The notes: generated by a model from the letters alone, not told the origin. Positions 29,318 to 38,199 are shown, numbered from the stretch's first letter. The stretch is 64,000 nucleotides of DNA from Symbiodinium natans (GCA_905221605.1 CAJNDS010002821.1:124001-188000); one strand, 5' to 3'. Translations and numbers: made by a program.

Positions 29318-29339
29318 GGCCCCTGGGCTCCGCAGGGCC
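29318..29339 (+). repeat. GC-rich hairpin directly after the Helitron stop codon
   Basis: GGCCCCTG (29318-29325), a seven-base loop, and CAGGGCC (29333-29339), with one bulged C. Helitrons end with a hairpin before CTRR, but no CTRR follows closely here, so a transcript 3' function is also possible. Confidence 0.6.
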
Positions 29340-29435
29340 GGCAGTTGGACACGGTCACGGGAGACACGGCGGCTGAGTGGCCGCGCTGCCTTTGTAGACG
29401 GCTGTACAGAAGTCTTCGCCGTTCGCCGCAGAACA

Positions 29436-29452
29436 GACGCGGTCTTGCGAAA
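29436..29452 (+). repeat. 17-base core 3
   Basis: One change (GACGCGGTCTTGCGAAA). Arms CGCA-GAAC 29427-29434 pair with GTTC 29453-29456 and TGCG 29460-29463 (three-base bulge). Confidence 0.85.
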
Positions 29453-29473
29453 GTTCGCCTGCGCCGCAGAACC

Positions 29474-29490
29474 GACGCTGTCTTGTGAAA
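29474..29490 (+). repeat. 17-base core 4
   Basis: One change (CTTGTGAAA). Arms GCGC 29461-29464 and GAAC 29469-29472 pair with GCGC 29499-29502 and GTTC 29491-29494. Its left arm overlaps the right arm of core 3. Confidence 0.85.
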
Positions 29491-29918
29491 GTTCGACCGC
29501 GCAACCACCTATGTTTAATTCGACGGCGCGACGCACGCGCGTGTGAAAATGCGGCTAGGAGCGCCCAGGACGACTGGCGCATGTGTGGACAGGCTTGCAA
29601 GTAAAGCTTGTATTGCTGCGCGCAGGTGCTTTACGGGGACCCGCGTGCAGGGCCCTTAGCAAGACTCCATCTCTTTTGTCTTTTGTTGTGTGTGGTTGTG
29701 CGCTTTTTTGCTTTTTGCTTTTTGCTTTTGTTTTTTGCTGCTCTTCTTGGAGCGGCGCAGGTACGTGCGGCGACCAGCCACTGGAACTCGGTGCGCGGCC
29801 TCAGTTCCATGCCGCTCTTGCTTCATGGCGCGCAGGAGCAGAACCGGAGCATGGCCCCTCGCCGAAGCATTGGCTCTAGTGACTTGCGCCTGATATTTTG
29901 CCACGGCGTCACTGAGTC

Positions 29919-29935
29919 GACGGTGTCTTGCGAAA
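29919..29935 (+). repeat. 17-base core 5
   Basis: One change (GACGGTGTC). Arms CTGAG 29912-29916 and CTCAG 29937-29941. Confidence 0.85.
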
Positions 29936-30168
29936 GCTCAGCTGCCCGAGGCATGCCCATTACAGCCCTCGCGGAAGTGCGAGCCTACGTTGCTTTGACA
30001 CCAGCGCAATCGGACAGTGTTTTGCGCGGAGAGGAAGTCGCGGGCACATGGCGACACCGTTGGGGACTGCGTCCCTCCGCTGAGCTGGCACCTTGGCTAG
30101 AGTTAGAAATGTTCCGTGGCGTAGTTGCGTCCCGACATGTTGAGACCGAAACGCCAGCCCTCGAGCCT

Positions 30169-30243
30169 AAACCCTAAACCCTAAACCCTTAACCGTTAAA
30201 CCCTAAACCCTAAACCCTCAACCCTCAACCCTAAACCCTAAAA
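30169..30243. repeat. interstitial telomere-like (CCCTAAA)n
   Basis: About ten CCCTAAA units with CCCTTAA, CCGTTAA and CCCTCAA variants. CCCTAAA is the Arabidopsis-type telomere repeat, also used by dinoflagellates. It lies between unit A and the next gene. A smaller degenerate tract (CCCTGAA, CCCTAAA, GCCTGAA) is at 42741-42786. Confidence 0.92.
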
Positions 30244-30266
30244 CGCGTCAGGCCATTACACGCTGC

Positions 30267-30515
30267 TTGGAATCGGACTGCTCTGTGTGGGCAGCAGGAG
30301 AACCTGTGTCGCTTCACAGCGACCCTCACACCGTCAGGGCACACGCTATCACCTTCACGGCGACGGGTTACATGACCCTGATGCAGATGGGGCTTTTGGA
30401 GAAGCATCCGCAGACGCCCGACTGGTTTCGGCTCCACATGCCGCTGTCTGCCGAATTGAGGGCCGCGGACGGCACGTTGATGTTCACGCTGTCCACTGAG
30501 TGGCAGAGCGCCTGA
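30267..30515 (+). CDS. hypothetical protein, cassette 1
   Basis: 82 codons, ending in TGA 72 bases before core 6. Reads in part SDCSVWAAGEPVSLHSDPHT, RAHAITFTATGYMTLMQMG and FRLHMPLSAELRAADGTLMF. It has the regular alternation of a beta-rich protein. The start is uncertain (the first in-frame ATG is at 30267; upstream coding through an intron is possible). No family recognised. Confidence 0.4.
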   Translation: MESDCSVWAAGEPVSLHSDPHTVRAHAITFTATGYMTLMQMGLLEKHPQTPDWFRLHMPLSAELRAADGTLMFTLSTEWQSA

Positions 30516-30586
30516 GCCAGGACTGCATGGCCACGATTCTTTTCTTAGACGGATGAACACAAGTTTTCGCCGCACGCCGCAGAGCG

Positions 30587-30603
30587 GACGCTGTCTTGCG
30601 AAA
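30587..30603 (+). repeat. 17-base core 6
   Basis: Exact core. Arms CGCCGC 30568-30573 and GCCG 30576-30579 pair with GCGGCG 30614-30619 and CGGC 30610-30613. Confidence 0.9.
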
Positions 30604-31107
30604 GTTCGACGGCGCGGCGGGCTGTGTTTTGTATGGATGGCGTGGCGCACGCGCGTGTCAAAATGCAGCTAAGAGCCCCCGGGACGAGTATTGAGCATTT
30701 GTGGACAGACTTCCAAGCAATTTTTGTTTTTCCCGCATGCAGGTACGCAGCGGCGACCAACGTGGCAGGGACCTTACTGGGACTCTTCGTTTTCATGTCC
30801 CAAATGGCATGTCGCCGGGATGATTTTGTCTTTGGCTTACTGCCTGCAGGTCTTCCACGGCGAGCAACATGCACGGCCCTTATACTTAGACTCCATCTTT
30901 TTTCCCTGTTTTTGTGGTTGCGTGGTTTTTTTTTCGTGTTGTCTTGGACCAGCGCAGGTGCATGCCGCGACCAGGAAGTGGAATTCGGTGCGCAGCCTCA
31001 GTTCCACTCTGCTGCTGCTTGATGGTGCACCGAAGCGGAACCCCAGCATGGCCCCTCGCCGAAGCATTGGCCCTAGTGACTTCCCCGTGGTATTTTGTCA
31101 GGGCCGA

Positions 31108-31521
31108 ACGGACGCTGTCTTGCGAAAATTCGGTATGCAACAGACGGACACCTCCGCCGCAGCTGAAGATGGGCAGGTATATTCTGGTGTAAGGTATCAG
31201 CTAAGCGATGGAAGTATATTTTGCAAGGCCGACGCCTATGCCTGCTCGACGTACATGCCGCTGGTTTATATGGCTACTATGCGCAAGGTGCAAATCTGGA
31301 TATCTGCCACTTGGACTGCATGGCGAGTCGTGAACACCTCCAGCACTGTCGGGGATTTGAAGGAGTCGCTCCTCTCCACACTCGGCAGCAGTTACAAGTT
31401 CAAAGTCCGTGTGCAGGACTTTCGCTTGTTGCCAGCTGAGGGTGGCAAGGTTGGTGATGACTGCAGAGTGTACTATGCCAAGAGCAAGAAGTACTCCTTG
31501 GAGTGGTTACGTAAACCCTGA
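31108..31521 (+). CDS. hypothetical protein with ubiquitin-fold-like end, cassette 2
   Basis: The frame is open through core 7 and reads SGVRYQLSDGSIFCKADAYA, then KVQIWISATWTAWRVV and TSSTVGDLKESLLSTLG, QDFRLLPAEGGKVGDD and CRVYYAKSKKYSLEWL. The VGDLK-ES-L and FRLLPAEGG..GDD pattern resembles a beta-grasp (ubiquitin-like) domain; low certainty. The stop is 93 bases before core 8. The likely start is an ATG at 31132 or 31277. Confidence 0.4.
   Translation, partial: TDAVLRKFGMQQTDTSAAAEDGQVYSGVRYQLSDGSIFCKADAYACSTYMPLVYMATMRKVQIWISATWTAWRVVNTSSTVGDLKESLLSTLGSSYKFKVRVQDFRLLPAEGGKVGDDCRVYYAKSKKYSLEWLRKP
31111..31127 (+). repeat. 17-base core 7
   Basis: Exact core. Arms CCGAA 31104-31108 and TTCGG 31129-31133, plus one G-T pair outside. 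Confidence 0.85.
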
Positions 31522-31614
31522 TGTGCGGCGACCCAAGGCTTTTGCGTGTGAAGTTGCGCTGAGGACGGCGAGCTGCCTCGCGCAGTCTAGGCTGTCACTG
31601 CGTGCGGCCGAATG

Positions 31615-31631
31615 GACGCTGTCTTGCGAAA
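31615..31631 (+). repeat. 17-base core 8
   Basis: Exact core. Perfect 9-bp arms CGGCCGAAT 31605-31613 and ATTCGGCCG 31632-31640. Confidence 0.92.
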
Positions 31632-31926
31632 ATTCGGCCGGCGACAGAGGGACACCTCTGCCGTTTACGGGCGCAGTGTTTGCAGCTTTACAATGTTCGC
31701 GCAAGCGCAATGTTCCGCAGCATTCCTCGCAACAAGCTTGCCGCGTATCCCTCAGCCTCCTCGCTTCTAGCTTGTTCCCCAGCTTCAACTCTTCCAGAAC
31801 CTCTCATACGGCTACCAAGCTAGCTCGGCCAAGTCTTCCGCTTCGTCTTGCCATAGTACTGCATGCACCGCAGACAGCCAGCGCTGGCCGCGTACAAAAA
31901 CTTGTACTCCTGCGCCCGCGCCTCGC

Positions 31927-32379
31927 CTAGCTGACCATGCCTTCGTGCCCAGTTCTTGCAATGAGGCGCAAGGGGACAACTGGGACAAGTCGTTGCGTTG
32001 CCCGACTGGTCCGTCGAGCTCGCCGACTGCTGGCTCGACCCCCGAGTTCCCTCATCGGGCCTTGCGCTCGCTTTTGCTGTGCCACGTGACCACGAAGGAG
32101 GATGAGGGCGCTGTGACCAGGGAGGAGGGTCAGGGCCCGTCGTGCTCGCGCTGCCGCGTGCCCACGGAGGGCTGGGCCTGGACGGTGCGCCATTGCGCAG
32201 ACCTTTCCATTCTCGCTGTTCAGAAACTTGGTCTTCTCCAGCCCAGCTATGCCAACCTTGTCCGGATGACACGTTTTGACCGTGAGATAGTACCTCTTCC
32301 GGACCACGGCCATGTCCGCTGACTCAGCAGTGTCAGGAGGCAGATCCAGCGCACGGAAAAAACCATCGAAGGAAAACAT
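31927..32379 (-). CDS. J-domain (DnaJ-like) fragment
   Basis: ATG at 32379 on the minus strand. FSFDGFFRALDLPP, then VVRKRYYLTVKTCHPDKVG, which has the helix II - HPD - helix III pattern of J-domains, and KTKFLNSENGKV. After about 55 residues the frame becomes low-complexity Arg/Ala/Pro, so the gene is truncated or continues in another exon. J-domains stimulate Hsp70 ATPase through HPD. It is the only gene on the minus strand in the cassette region and has the only minus-strand core upstream of it. Confidence 0.6.
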   Translation of the reverse strand: MFSFDGFFRALDLPPDTAESADMAVVRKRYYLTVKTCHPDKVGIAGLEKTKFLNSENGKVCAMAHRPGPALRGHAAARARRALTLLPGHSALILLRGHVAQQKRAQGPMRELGGRASSRRARRTSRATQRLVPVVPLRLIARTGHEGMVS

Positions 32380-32411
32380 CCGCTGTCCAAGCTGCGTCTT
32401 CTTGCCAGGTC

Positions 32412-32428
32412 TTTCGCAAGACGGCGTC
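32412..32428 (-). repeat. 17-base core 9, the only minus-strand copy
   Basis: Reverse complement reads GACGCCGTCTTGCGAAA. Weak arms (AGGTC 32407-32411 with TGA and GCCT on the other side). Lies 33 bases upstream of the J-domain frame on the same strand. Confidence 0.8.
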
Positions 32429-32429
32429 T

Positions 32430-34840
32430 GAGCCTAGCAGCAGTCGAACGTAACTTGAGCCGGAGCTGCGCAGAGTGGATTCTCCAAAGTCATTTTCAAC
32501 AGTTCCCGGACCTCTAGAGCAAGGACAAGTCCGTCAAGTCGATGCAAAAAAAAACTCAAGGGCATGAGACAAGTGCCATGGCCAAGTGCCAGACCCACGG
32601 GAGCCCCGAGTCCAAGAGGAGCCTCCTGTCAGAGGTGCAGCATGACCTTGGCGCGCTGAAGATAAAAGGCAGGCTGTAACTTGGTTTACCTTTGCACAGG
32701 AATTAACCTTTGTTTATCCCGTTTATCATCCCAGGTTAACCTCCACTGGACAAAGATGACGAGTGTAGTCTCTGGCTCGTGATCGAGGCAAGTCCTTCTC
32801 TTTCTTTGCGTCCTACAGCTCGGCCTGACTTTTAGAACGCCCAAAAGTGCGGGAAATGCGGAAAATTTCTTCTGGCCCGTTGCGCGGTCTGGCGGGTCGG
32901 ATTTTCGGCTGCTTCTTGAAGCCGCGTCTTTCGGCGGTACAGCAGTCCGGCGGTGTCGGAGTTTCACACCATTGAAAATACCAAAAAACCCATGGGTTTT
33001 GTGATATTTATCTTGAAGAAAGGCTGATGAAAGCCAACGAGGATGCAACCAAGGATGCCAACAAGGACTTCGTCAGGAAGTATAAGAAGACCGAGTTCAA
33101 AGAATCTTCTCGACAATCTCTCCGACAAGCAGAAGGCCAAGGAAGAGCTGGAGAAGGCGCTCTACGAGAACGCCATGAAGATTAACTACCTCAACCAGCT
33201 TCCCGGCGTGGAGGAGAAGGCGGAAAAGTGAGAAGCCGATGTCAATGAACACAAGCAGTACCTTGAAAGACTTCAAGGTGGAAGCATTCAAGAAGTACGA
33301 CATGACCAACGAGAAGCAGAAGGCATCCATCAAGTTCTTCCTTGAAAAGAGAGATGACTTGAGGCGCCTCCCCACGCCAAAACTTGGTCGGCAATGTGCT
33401 CAAGAACGGCGACATCATTTACATGGTGTGAGTCCCTTTTGGAAAGCGGAGCTTTTGCAAAGCAGGGTAGGAACAAGAATGCTACCCAAGGCTTTCTCAA
33501 AGAAGGCTGAAGCGTTTGTATTGCGGTCGGCTTTGTTCAAACACAACTTCAGGAGCAGAACTGAAAAAAAAAACACAAGATGCTAGAGCGAGAGCTCCGT
33601 GCACAGCATTGAAGAACATGTTATACGATAACAGCATTTATTGCTTACAGCAACCTTTTAGTGGTGACGTCTCCCTTCTGAAAACGCCATGGCGAATAAA
33701 CTTGAAGACGAAAGTTTTTCAAAGATGATGAAAAGCAAGGGCAACCACTTCTGCAAGGACCTCAAAAGCTTTGAACGACCATGTCTGACGACAACTTCTT
33801 TCAGACCACCGTGAACGCTATGAACTTGGAGAAGCTCAACGAGATTTACGATGCATATGAGAAATCACCACAAACACTTGGACGTTTCATTCCATGCATT
33901 GGGACAGTGATGTTTCCAATACTCAATCAGTTGGAGACCATTGCAGAAAATGCAACTACAGCAAGAAAGCGCTCGATTTCTTCGTGAATTTCTCATGGTG
34001 GTCATGTCAAGCACAAGATGTTTGACTGGGGAGGCGCCAAACTGGATGTCTGGCTCTGGCCGGCTAGCAGCAAGGTCGGCCGTTTTCCACACAACCTCAT
34101 GTGTATGGCAGGGTGGCTTTGACGCAAGCAGATGTACACCCAAGCAGGCAAAGAACCCCGCAGTAACCCAAGCACAGGCGAGAATGGCTCTCGTGAAGGC
34201 CAGGTTGTCCACAGGTGCTCGATGGCATATTGCCAGGAATGTGGAAACCTGATCTCCGCGTAGAAGTGTCCACCCAGAAGCAGCATAGCTGGTCTCTCCC
34301 AATTCGTATGACGCCGTTGTGCGACAAGGGGGTGTCACCATCCAGACGAGAGATGGTCAAAACTCAAGTCCAAGTGGTTCACACACGGTCGTAGCACATA
34401 GAAGCAGGCAACCTGCCCACCTAGAGGGCAGAGGAAGGAAGATTGGCCGTTTTACCGATGACAAAGCTTCCAAGCAGGACGCCGGGCCAGAGTTGTCCGT
34501 GGCAGATGCCCAGTGGAGCAACCAAAAGAAAGGCCCCCCGTTCCCACAGACACACCGCGGGGCCGACACAGAACGGTGTTCACAACTGCAAGCTGTAAGC
34601 ACACAAAAGACAAGCACGATCCAATCCGTGGCATGGACTACGAGAGGGTTGCCAACCAGGAATACCCCGAGGCAGTCATGTATTGGCGAGGATGTGAGAG
34701 GCTGCCAAACTTCGACTTGCAGTGCCGATCCAGGTTAGAACGCCCGTGGCTGGGCTGCGCAGCCCAGCAACTGACGCCGGCGATGGAAGAATTCTTGCAG
34801 CGTGCCGGCTTGTAGACGTTGTGCCTGGCGTGGTCTGAGC
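32430..34840. other. 2.4-kb stretch with small degenerate frames only
   Basis: More A+T-rich than its surroundings. 33100-33231 reads DNLSDKQKAKEELEKALYEN and INYLNQLPGVEEKAEK. 33239-33380 reads DFKVEAFKKYDMTNEKQKAS and FFLEKRDDLRR. 33781-33987 reads DDNFFQTTVNAMNLEKLNEI. All look like pieces of Lys/Glu-rich proteins broken by frameshifts. I cannot assign them. Confidence 0.35.
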
Positions 34841-34862
34841 TCTGACTGCGTGCGATCGAATG

Positions 34863-34879
34863 GACGCCGTCTTGCGAAA
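34863..34879 (+). repeat. 17-base core 10
   Basis: GACGCCGTC variant. Short arms CGAA 34857-34860 and TTCG 34881-34884. Confidence 0.8.
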
Positions 34880-35243
34880 GTTCGCCCTGCCAGAAAAGGA
34901 CGTCTCTGCCGCGGACGGGCGCAAAACTTGTGCGGCAGCTCATGGCGTGTGCCCCAGGACAGAGGTCCAGCGTGAGTGTTTTGCAATGATTCTGCAGAGC
35001 CTGGTTGTAAGGAAACCCTGTTGCTGTCGCTTTCAACTCCACGGCGATCAGCACGCGCGGGCCTTACTTAGATTCCTCCTCTTTGGTATTCTTTCTTGTG
35101 TTTGTTTGTGTGTGTGTGCTGCTGTTGGCGCATGGTTTTGTCTTGCTTTGTGACGCACAGAAGCAGAACCCAGTCACGTCCCCTCACCGACGCTTTGGCT
35201 TTAGCGACTTGTGCCAGACGTTTCCCCGCAGCGTCGCTGAGTC

Positions 35244-35260
35244 GACGCTGTCTTACGACA
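35244..35260 (+). repeat. 17-base core 11
   Basis: Two changes (CTTACGACA). Perfect arms GCTGAG 35236-35241 and CTCAGC 35262-35267. Confidence 0.85.
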
Positions 35261-35284
35261 GCTCAGCTCCAGGCATCCTCGGCC

Positions 35285-35767
35285 ATGTCGGCCTGGAATG
35301 CGTGGGATTGCACTGCTATGGAAGAGGAAGAGCAGGATTTCTGGGTGACAGCCTACGAACACTTCCAGGACTATCGCTGCCACCTCGCCGAGGAGGGCAA
35401 AGCCACGCGTCGCAAGAAGCGCTCGCGCCCGAAGAAGCGCATTGTGGAAGATAACTTTAGAGAAGCAGAAGGAGTACGGAACATTACGTGGGTGAAGGTG
35501 TGGATCCCGGCTGCACCTCCACGGCAAGAACGCTGTCGACTGGGCCAAAGAAAAGACAGGCTCTGCCCAGTTCCCCTCAGAGCTCAAGCGCTTCTTTCGC
35601 AAGCACTCTGTACGAGGTCGCGGTGCATGAAGTGGGCTGCATTGCACATCGTGGCATGTCGCCGCACAGTGGCGACGCTGGCTGCTGCCGCTGACGCAGA
35701 CTTAGCGCGGCACTTACTTTTAAAGCAAAAACACGCTAAACCCCTGCGCTCGGTCGTCGCTGGGTGA
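35285..35767 (+). CDS. hypothetical basic protein, cassette 3
   Basis: ATG at 35285, 160 codons, TGA at 35765-35767. Acidic/aromatic start (MSAWNAWDCTAMEEEEQDFW), then a lysine/arginine cluster (ATRRKKRSRPKKR) that looks like a nuclear localisation signal. The last 70 codons are Arg/Ala/Leu-rich and less convincing. The ATG is 24 bases after core 11, and the stop shares its last base with core 12, so this is a complete core-ORF-core cassette. No family recognised. Confidence 0.5.
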   Translation: MSAWNAWDCTAMEEEEQDFWVTAYEHFQDYRCHLAEEGKATRRKKRSRPKKRIVEDNFREAEGVRNITWVKVWIPAAPPRQERCRLGQRKDRLCPVPLRAQALLSQALCTRSRCMKWAALHIVACRRTVATLAAAADADLARHLLLKQKHAKPLRSVVAG

Positions 35768-35783
35768 ACGCTGTCTTGCGAAA
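35767..35783 (+). repeat. 17-base core 12
   Basis: First base A, as last base of a TGA stop. Arms CGCTGGG 35758-35764 and CTCAGTG 35785-35791 pair with two G-T pairs. Confidence 0.85.
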
Positions 35784-35867
35784 GCTCAGTGGGTCCCTGT
35801 TGCAATTGGTTCAGCACATGGAAAGACTTTGCTTCTGCAGTGACAAGTCAGCTCGAAACAACAACAC

Positions 35868-36380
35868 AGAGCCCGTCGCATTGCTTCTGCTCAGGTTCAG
35901 ATCGACTTGCACGGGGCTTCCTGGTCCTCTCCCCAGGATGTCGCCGCTAGCCAGGAGACGGAATAGCGGTGTAGTGACAGGCTCATACAGAGAAACCAGG
36001 TTGAAGAAGAAGACTGGCTCGGAGCTTGCAGATGCAGCGTAGAGGTGTCCAGGACCCAAAAAAAATCCGTATCCATCGTTAGGAGGAGAGTTGACGGATT
36101 CCGTGTGGTTGGAGTTGGAGGTGTTGCTTGGGGGCTGCCTGACTGAGAGAGTTTGAGTGGCTTCCAAAAATTTGAATGGTTTCCAAGCGTAATAAAATAA
36201 CAGCCATGAATTGCTCCATCTTCGAGAAATATGGGGCTCTGGATTACGTGGTCCAATGACCCTACCTTCCGACCCAGTCAAGTGCATCACAGAGCCCGTC
36301 GCATTGCTCCTGCTCCGGTTCAGGTCGACTTGCACGGGGCTGCCCAGTCCTCTTCCCAGGATGCTGGCCGGAGTCAGGAG
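35868..36380. repeat. pair of ~92-bp direct repeats
   Basis: 35868-35960 and 36287-36380 share ACAGAGCCCGTCGCATTGCT, GGTTCAG(A/G)TCGACTTGCACGG and CCAGGATG with a few changes. The ~325 bases between contain no supported gene. A long minus-strand frame covers all of it but looks like chance. Confidence 0.75.
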
Positions 36381-36552
36381 GCTCCGCGTCTGACGCATTT
36401 CCGAAGTCGCTCATGTTTCATGTGACGTCAGAGTTCTGCTTCTTGTTGCGTGTGTGTAGGGAAGCGCAGCGAGCGTGGAGCGGATTCGCGTATAGCCACA
36501 TGCGCAGCTCGGGCTCCATTTGCGTTGGACTAGACAACGACTAGTCCGCGTC

Positions 36553-36921
36553 GATCACGCGGCGGGCTCTATGGAGGAGGCGCTGCTGCGGTTTTGGTCT
36601 CAGCCCATGACAGAGGAGTTGCGCGGGCGGCGTGCGCAGTTGTGGACTTCTGCGTTGTCTTTGCTCGGCGAATTCTTCGACAACGACTTTGTGCTCTGGG
36701 ACTCGAAAGCTGACAACTTTGGCTCGAGTGAAGGAAGCTTGACTGACCTGCTGTTCTTGGATGTGGTAGCCGTGGAGGAGCGTTCCATGCTGCCGCTCAT
36801 ACTGAGTAGGCGTGGCAGCTTATTTCACGGCAAGACGCCGCACGTAGCAGCTTGCGCTGGGTCGTCGCTGGGTGAACGCTGTCTTGCGAAAGCTCCGTGC
36901 GTCCCTGTCGCAATTGCTTGA
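36553..36921 (+). pseudogene. partial copy of the kinase-like gene
   Basis: Repeats the C-terminal part of the gene at 37173-38161: GSMEEALLRFWSQPMTEELR, RAQLWTSALSLLGEFFDNDF and VLWDSKADNFGSSEG. The ATP-binding N-terminal half is missing, and the frame runs through core 13 to a stop at 36921. Confidence 0.7.
36875..36891 (+). repeat. 17-base core 13
   Basis: AACGCTGTC variant. Arms GCTGGG 36867-36872 and CTCCGT 36893-36898, one mismatch and two G-T pairs. The left flank is a copy of that of core 12. Confidence 0.75.
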
Positions 36922-37135
36922 GGACGCGGAGAGACCTAGTCGCCTGCGTGTGCTGGAAACACTTTGCTTCTGCAGTGATAAGTCAAGTGGCTTGTTGCAT
37001 GTCACGTCAGACTTCTGCTTCTGGTTGATCGTGTCTAGGGAAGCGCAGTCGCGAGCATGGGGCGGCTTTGCATGGCCATCTCCGCAGCTCGGGCTCCATT
37101 TGCGTTCGAGTTGCTCCTGCGGCCTGCGCCAGGTG

Positions 37136-37152
37136 GACGCTGTCTTGCTAAA
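37136..37152 (+). repeat. 17-base core 14
   Basis: One change (TTGCTAAA). Perfect arms GCGCCA 37126-37131 and TGGCGC 37156-37161, 8 bp with G-T pairs. 20 bases before the ATG of the kinase-like gene. Confidence 0.88.
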
Positions 37153-37172
37153 GTTTGGCGCGCCGCTGAACA

Positions 37173-38161
37173 ATGTCGGCCAAGTCCTTGCCCAAAGGGG
37201 CTCTCCTGAAGACAGCCTCTCTGCAGAGGCAGGACTGGGTTAACAAAATGCCCTTGATGAAGTGGACGACCGGCGTGGCAAAGCTGGAGTTCACCGTGCC
37301 TGGGGACTCTGAGCCCTTGCGCATTCAGGAAAAGGTTAGCCGTCTGGCCTGCGGGGCCTACAAGGTGGCCTTCGCTGTGGAAAACTGGCCACTGGTGCTG
37401 AAGGTCGTGCCGAAGAGGGGCATGAACAAGCATGGTTGGATGGAGACCAATGACCCCTTGCATTGCAGGAGTTGACGCGGGCAACCAAAGCGAGACGGAA
37501 GCTGGAGCTGCAAGGGCACCTTCCCAGATACTACGGCGGCTTGTACATGGCGGGCGACGCGGATAACTTTCTCTCCGGCTCTCACGAGCGCAGGGAGAAG
37601 GAAGACATCGAGGCTGGCGTCATGATCTGCGATCGCGTGGGGGGCTCCATGCAGGACATGCTGCTGCAGTTTTGGTCTCGGCCCATGACGGAGGAGCTGC
37701 GCGCGCAGCATGCGCAGTTGTGGACTTCTGCGTTGTCTTTGCTCGGCGAATTCTTCGAGAACGATTTTGTGCTCTGGGACTCGAAAGCTGACAACTTTGG
37801 CTCGAGTGAAGGAAGCTTGACCGACCTGGTGTTCGTGGTGTTTTGCTCACACACAACGGCCTTGCTGGAGAAGAGCGCCCACGCGACGTGGCGGGAATGG
37901 CTGCTGCCGCTTGTCAGGACCTGGACGGAGAGGTACTTCGGTCAATACGCGCCGCCTTGGCAGGGAGAAAGCCTCTACTGGGCTTCGAGGACCTGTTACT
38001 TCTCAGGTGTGCTTGCATCGGGATCATGTGCACGCGTGGCGCTCGGTAGGATTTCCAAACAGCTGATGCTGGACTTGGCGCAGACCCTCTTCCCGACGGG
38101 GTGCCGTTCTCAGCTCTTGCACGGCGGCGGAATGCCGCAGGCAGCTATTTGCGCCGAGTGA
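37173..38161 (+). CDS. protein-kinase-like fold protein, cassette 4
   Basis: ATG at 37173, 20 bases after core 14; TGA at 38159-38161 overlapping core 15. Two frames (37173-37475 and 37463-38161) must be joined by a short intron or frameshift near 37435-37470. N-lobe: EKVSRLACGAYKVAFAV and WPLVLKVVPKR, a Gly-rich turn followed by the ATP-anchoring Lys. C-lobe: MICDRVGGSMQDMLLQFW (hinge-like), then NDFVLWDSKADNFGSSEG, where D-x-K-x-D-N replaces the HRD..N catalytic loop as in choline/aminoglycoside-kinase relatives, and LTDLVFV as the metal-binding Asp region. Substrate unknown. After ~230 residues the frame is low-complexity. Confidence 0.55.
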
Positions 38162-38177
38162 ACGCCGTCTTGCGAAA
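38161..38177 (+). repeat. 17-base core 15
   Basis: AACGCCGTC variant; first base closes a TGA stop. Arms CGCCGAG 38152-38158 and CTCGGCG 38179-38185, with an outer pair GCAGCT 38141-38146 and AGCTGC 38190-38195. Confidence 0.92.
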
Positions 38178-38199
38178 GCTCGGCGTGCAAGCTGCGGTA

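Larger units (their letters stand above)
18311..29339 (+). mobile_element. autonomous Helitron (rolling-circle transposon), intron-containing
   Basis: A chain of plus-strand exons encodes, in order, SAP-like repeats, a helical region with a C2H2 finger, DUF6570, an HUH Rep domain with two-Tyr motif, and a Pif1-type SF1B helicase. Rep plus Pif1 helicase in one protein defines Helitrons. Exons are separated by 50-200-base introns, mostly with a 3' AG followed by G. Exact 5' and 3' element ends (TC start, CTRR end) were not found; the limits given are those of the coding region plus a terminal hairpin. Confidence 0.88.
29436..29941 (+). repeat. core-bounded repeat unit A
   Basis: Bounded by cores 3/4 and 5. 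Contains GTGTGAAAATGC, a T-rich tract (29690-29750) ending GGCGCAG, then GAACTCGGTGCGCGGCCTCA, GGAGCATGGCCCCTCGCCGA and AGCATTGGCTCTAGTGACTT. Unit B matches along most of its length, C and D in part. The T-rich tracts before CAG look like intron 3' ends, so the unit may contain introns; no protein recognised. Confidence 0.8.
30587..31133 (+). repeat. core-bounded repeat unit B
   Basis: Bounded by cores 6 and 7. Shares with A the segments after the first core (CGCACGCGCGTGTCAAAATG), the T-rich tract ending GCGCAG and the distal block with ATGGCCCCTCGCCGAAGCAT. Confidence 0.8.
34863..35267 (+). repeat. core-bounded repeat unit C (shortened)
   Basis: Bounded by cores 10 and 11. Keeps CGGCGATCAGCACGCGCGGG, the T/G-rich tract and the distal block GCAGAACCCAGTCACG to GCGTCGCTGAGTCGACGC; the 5' half differs from A and B. 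Confidence 0.75.

Noticed and set aside
35811-36398. 195-codon minus-strand frame across the direct repeats
   Set aside because: It simply reads both copies of the repeat and the intervening DNA; no domain, no start context.
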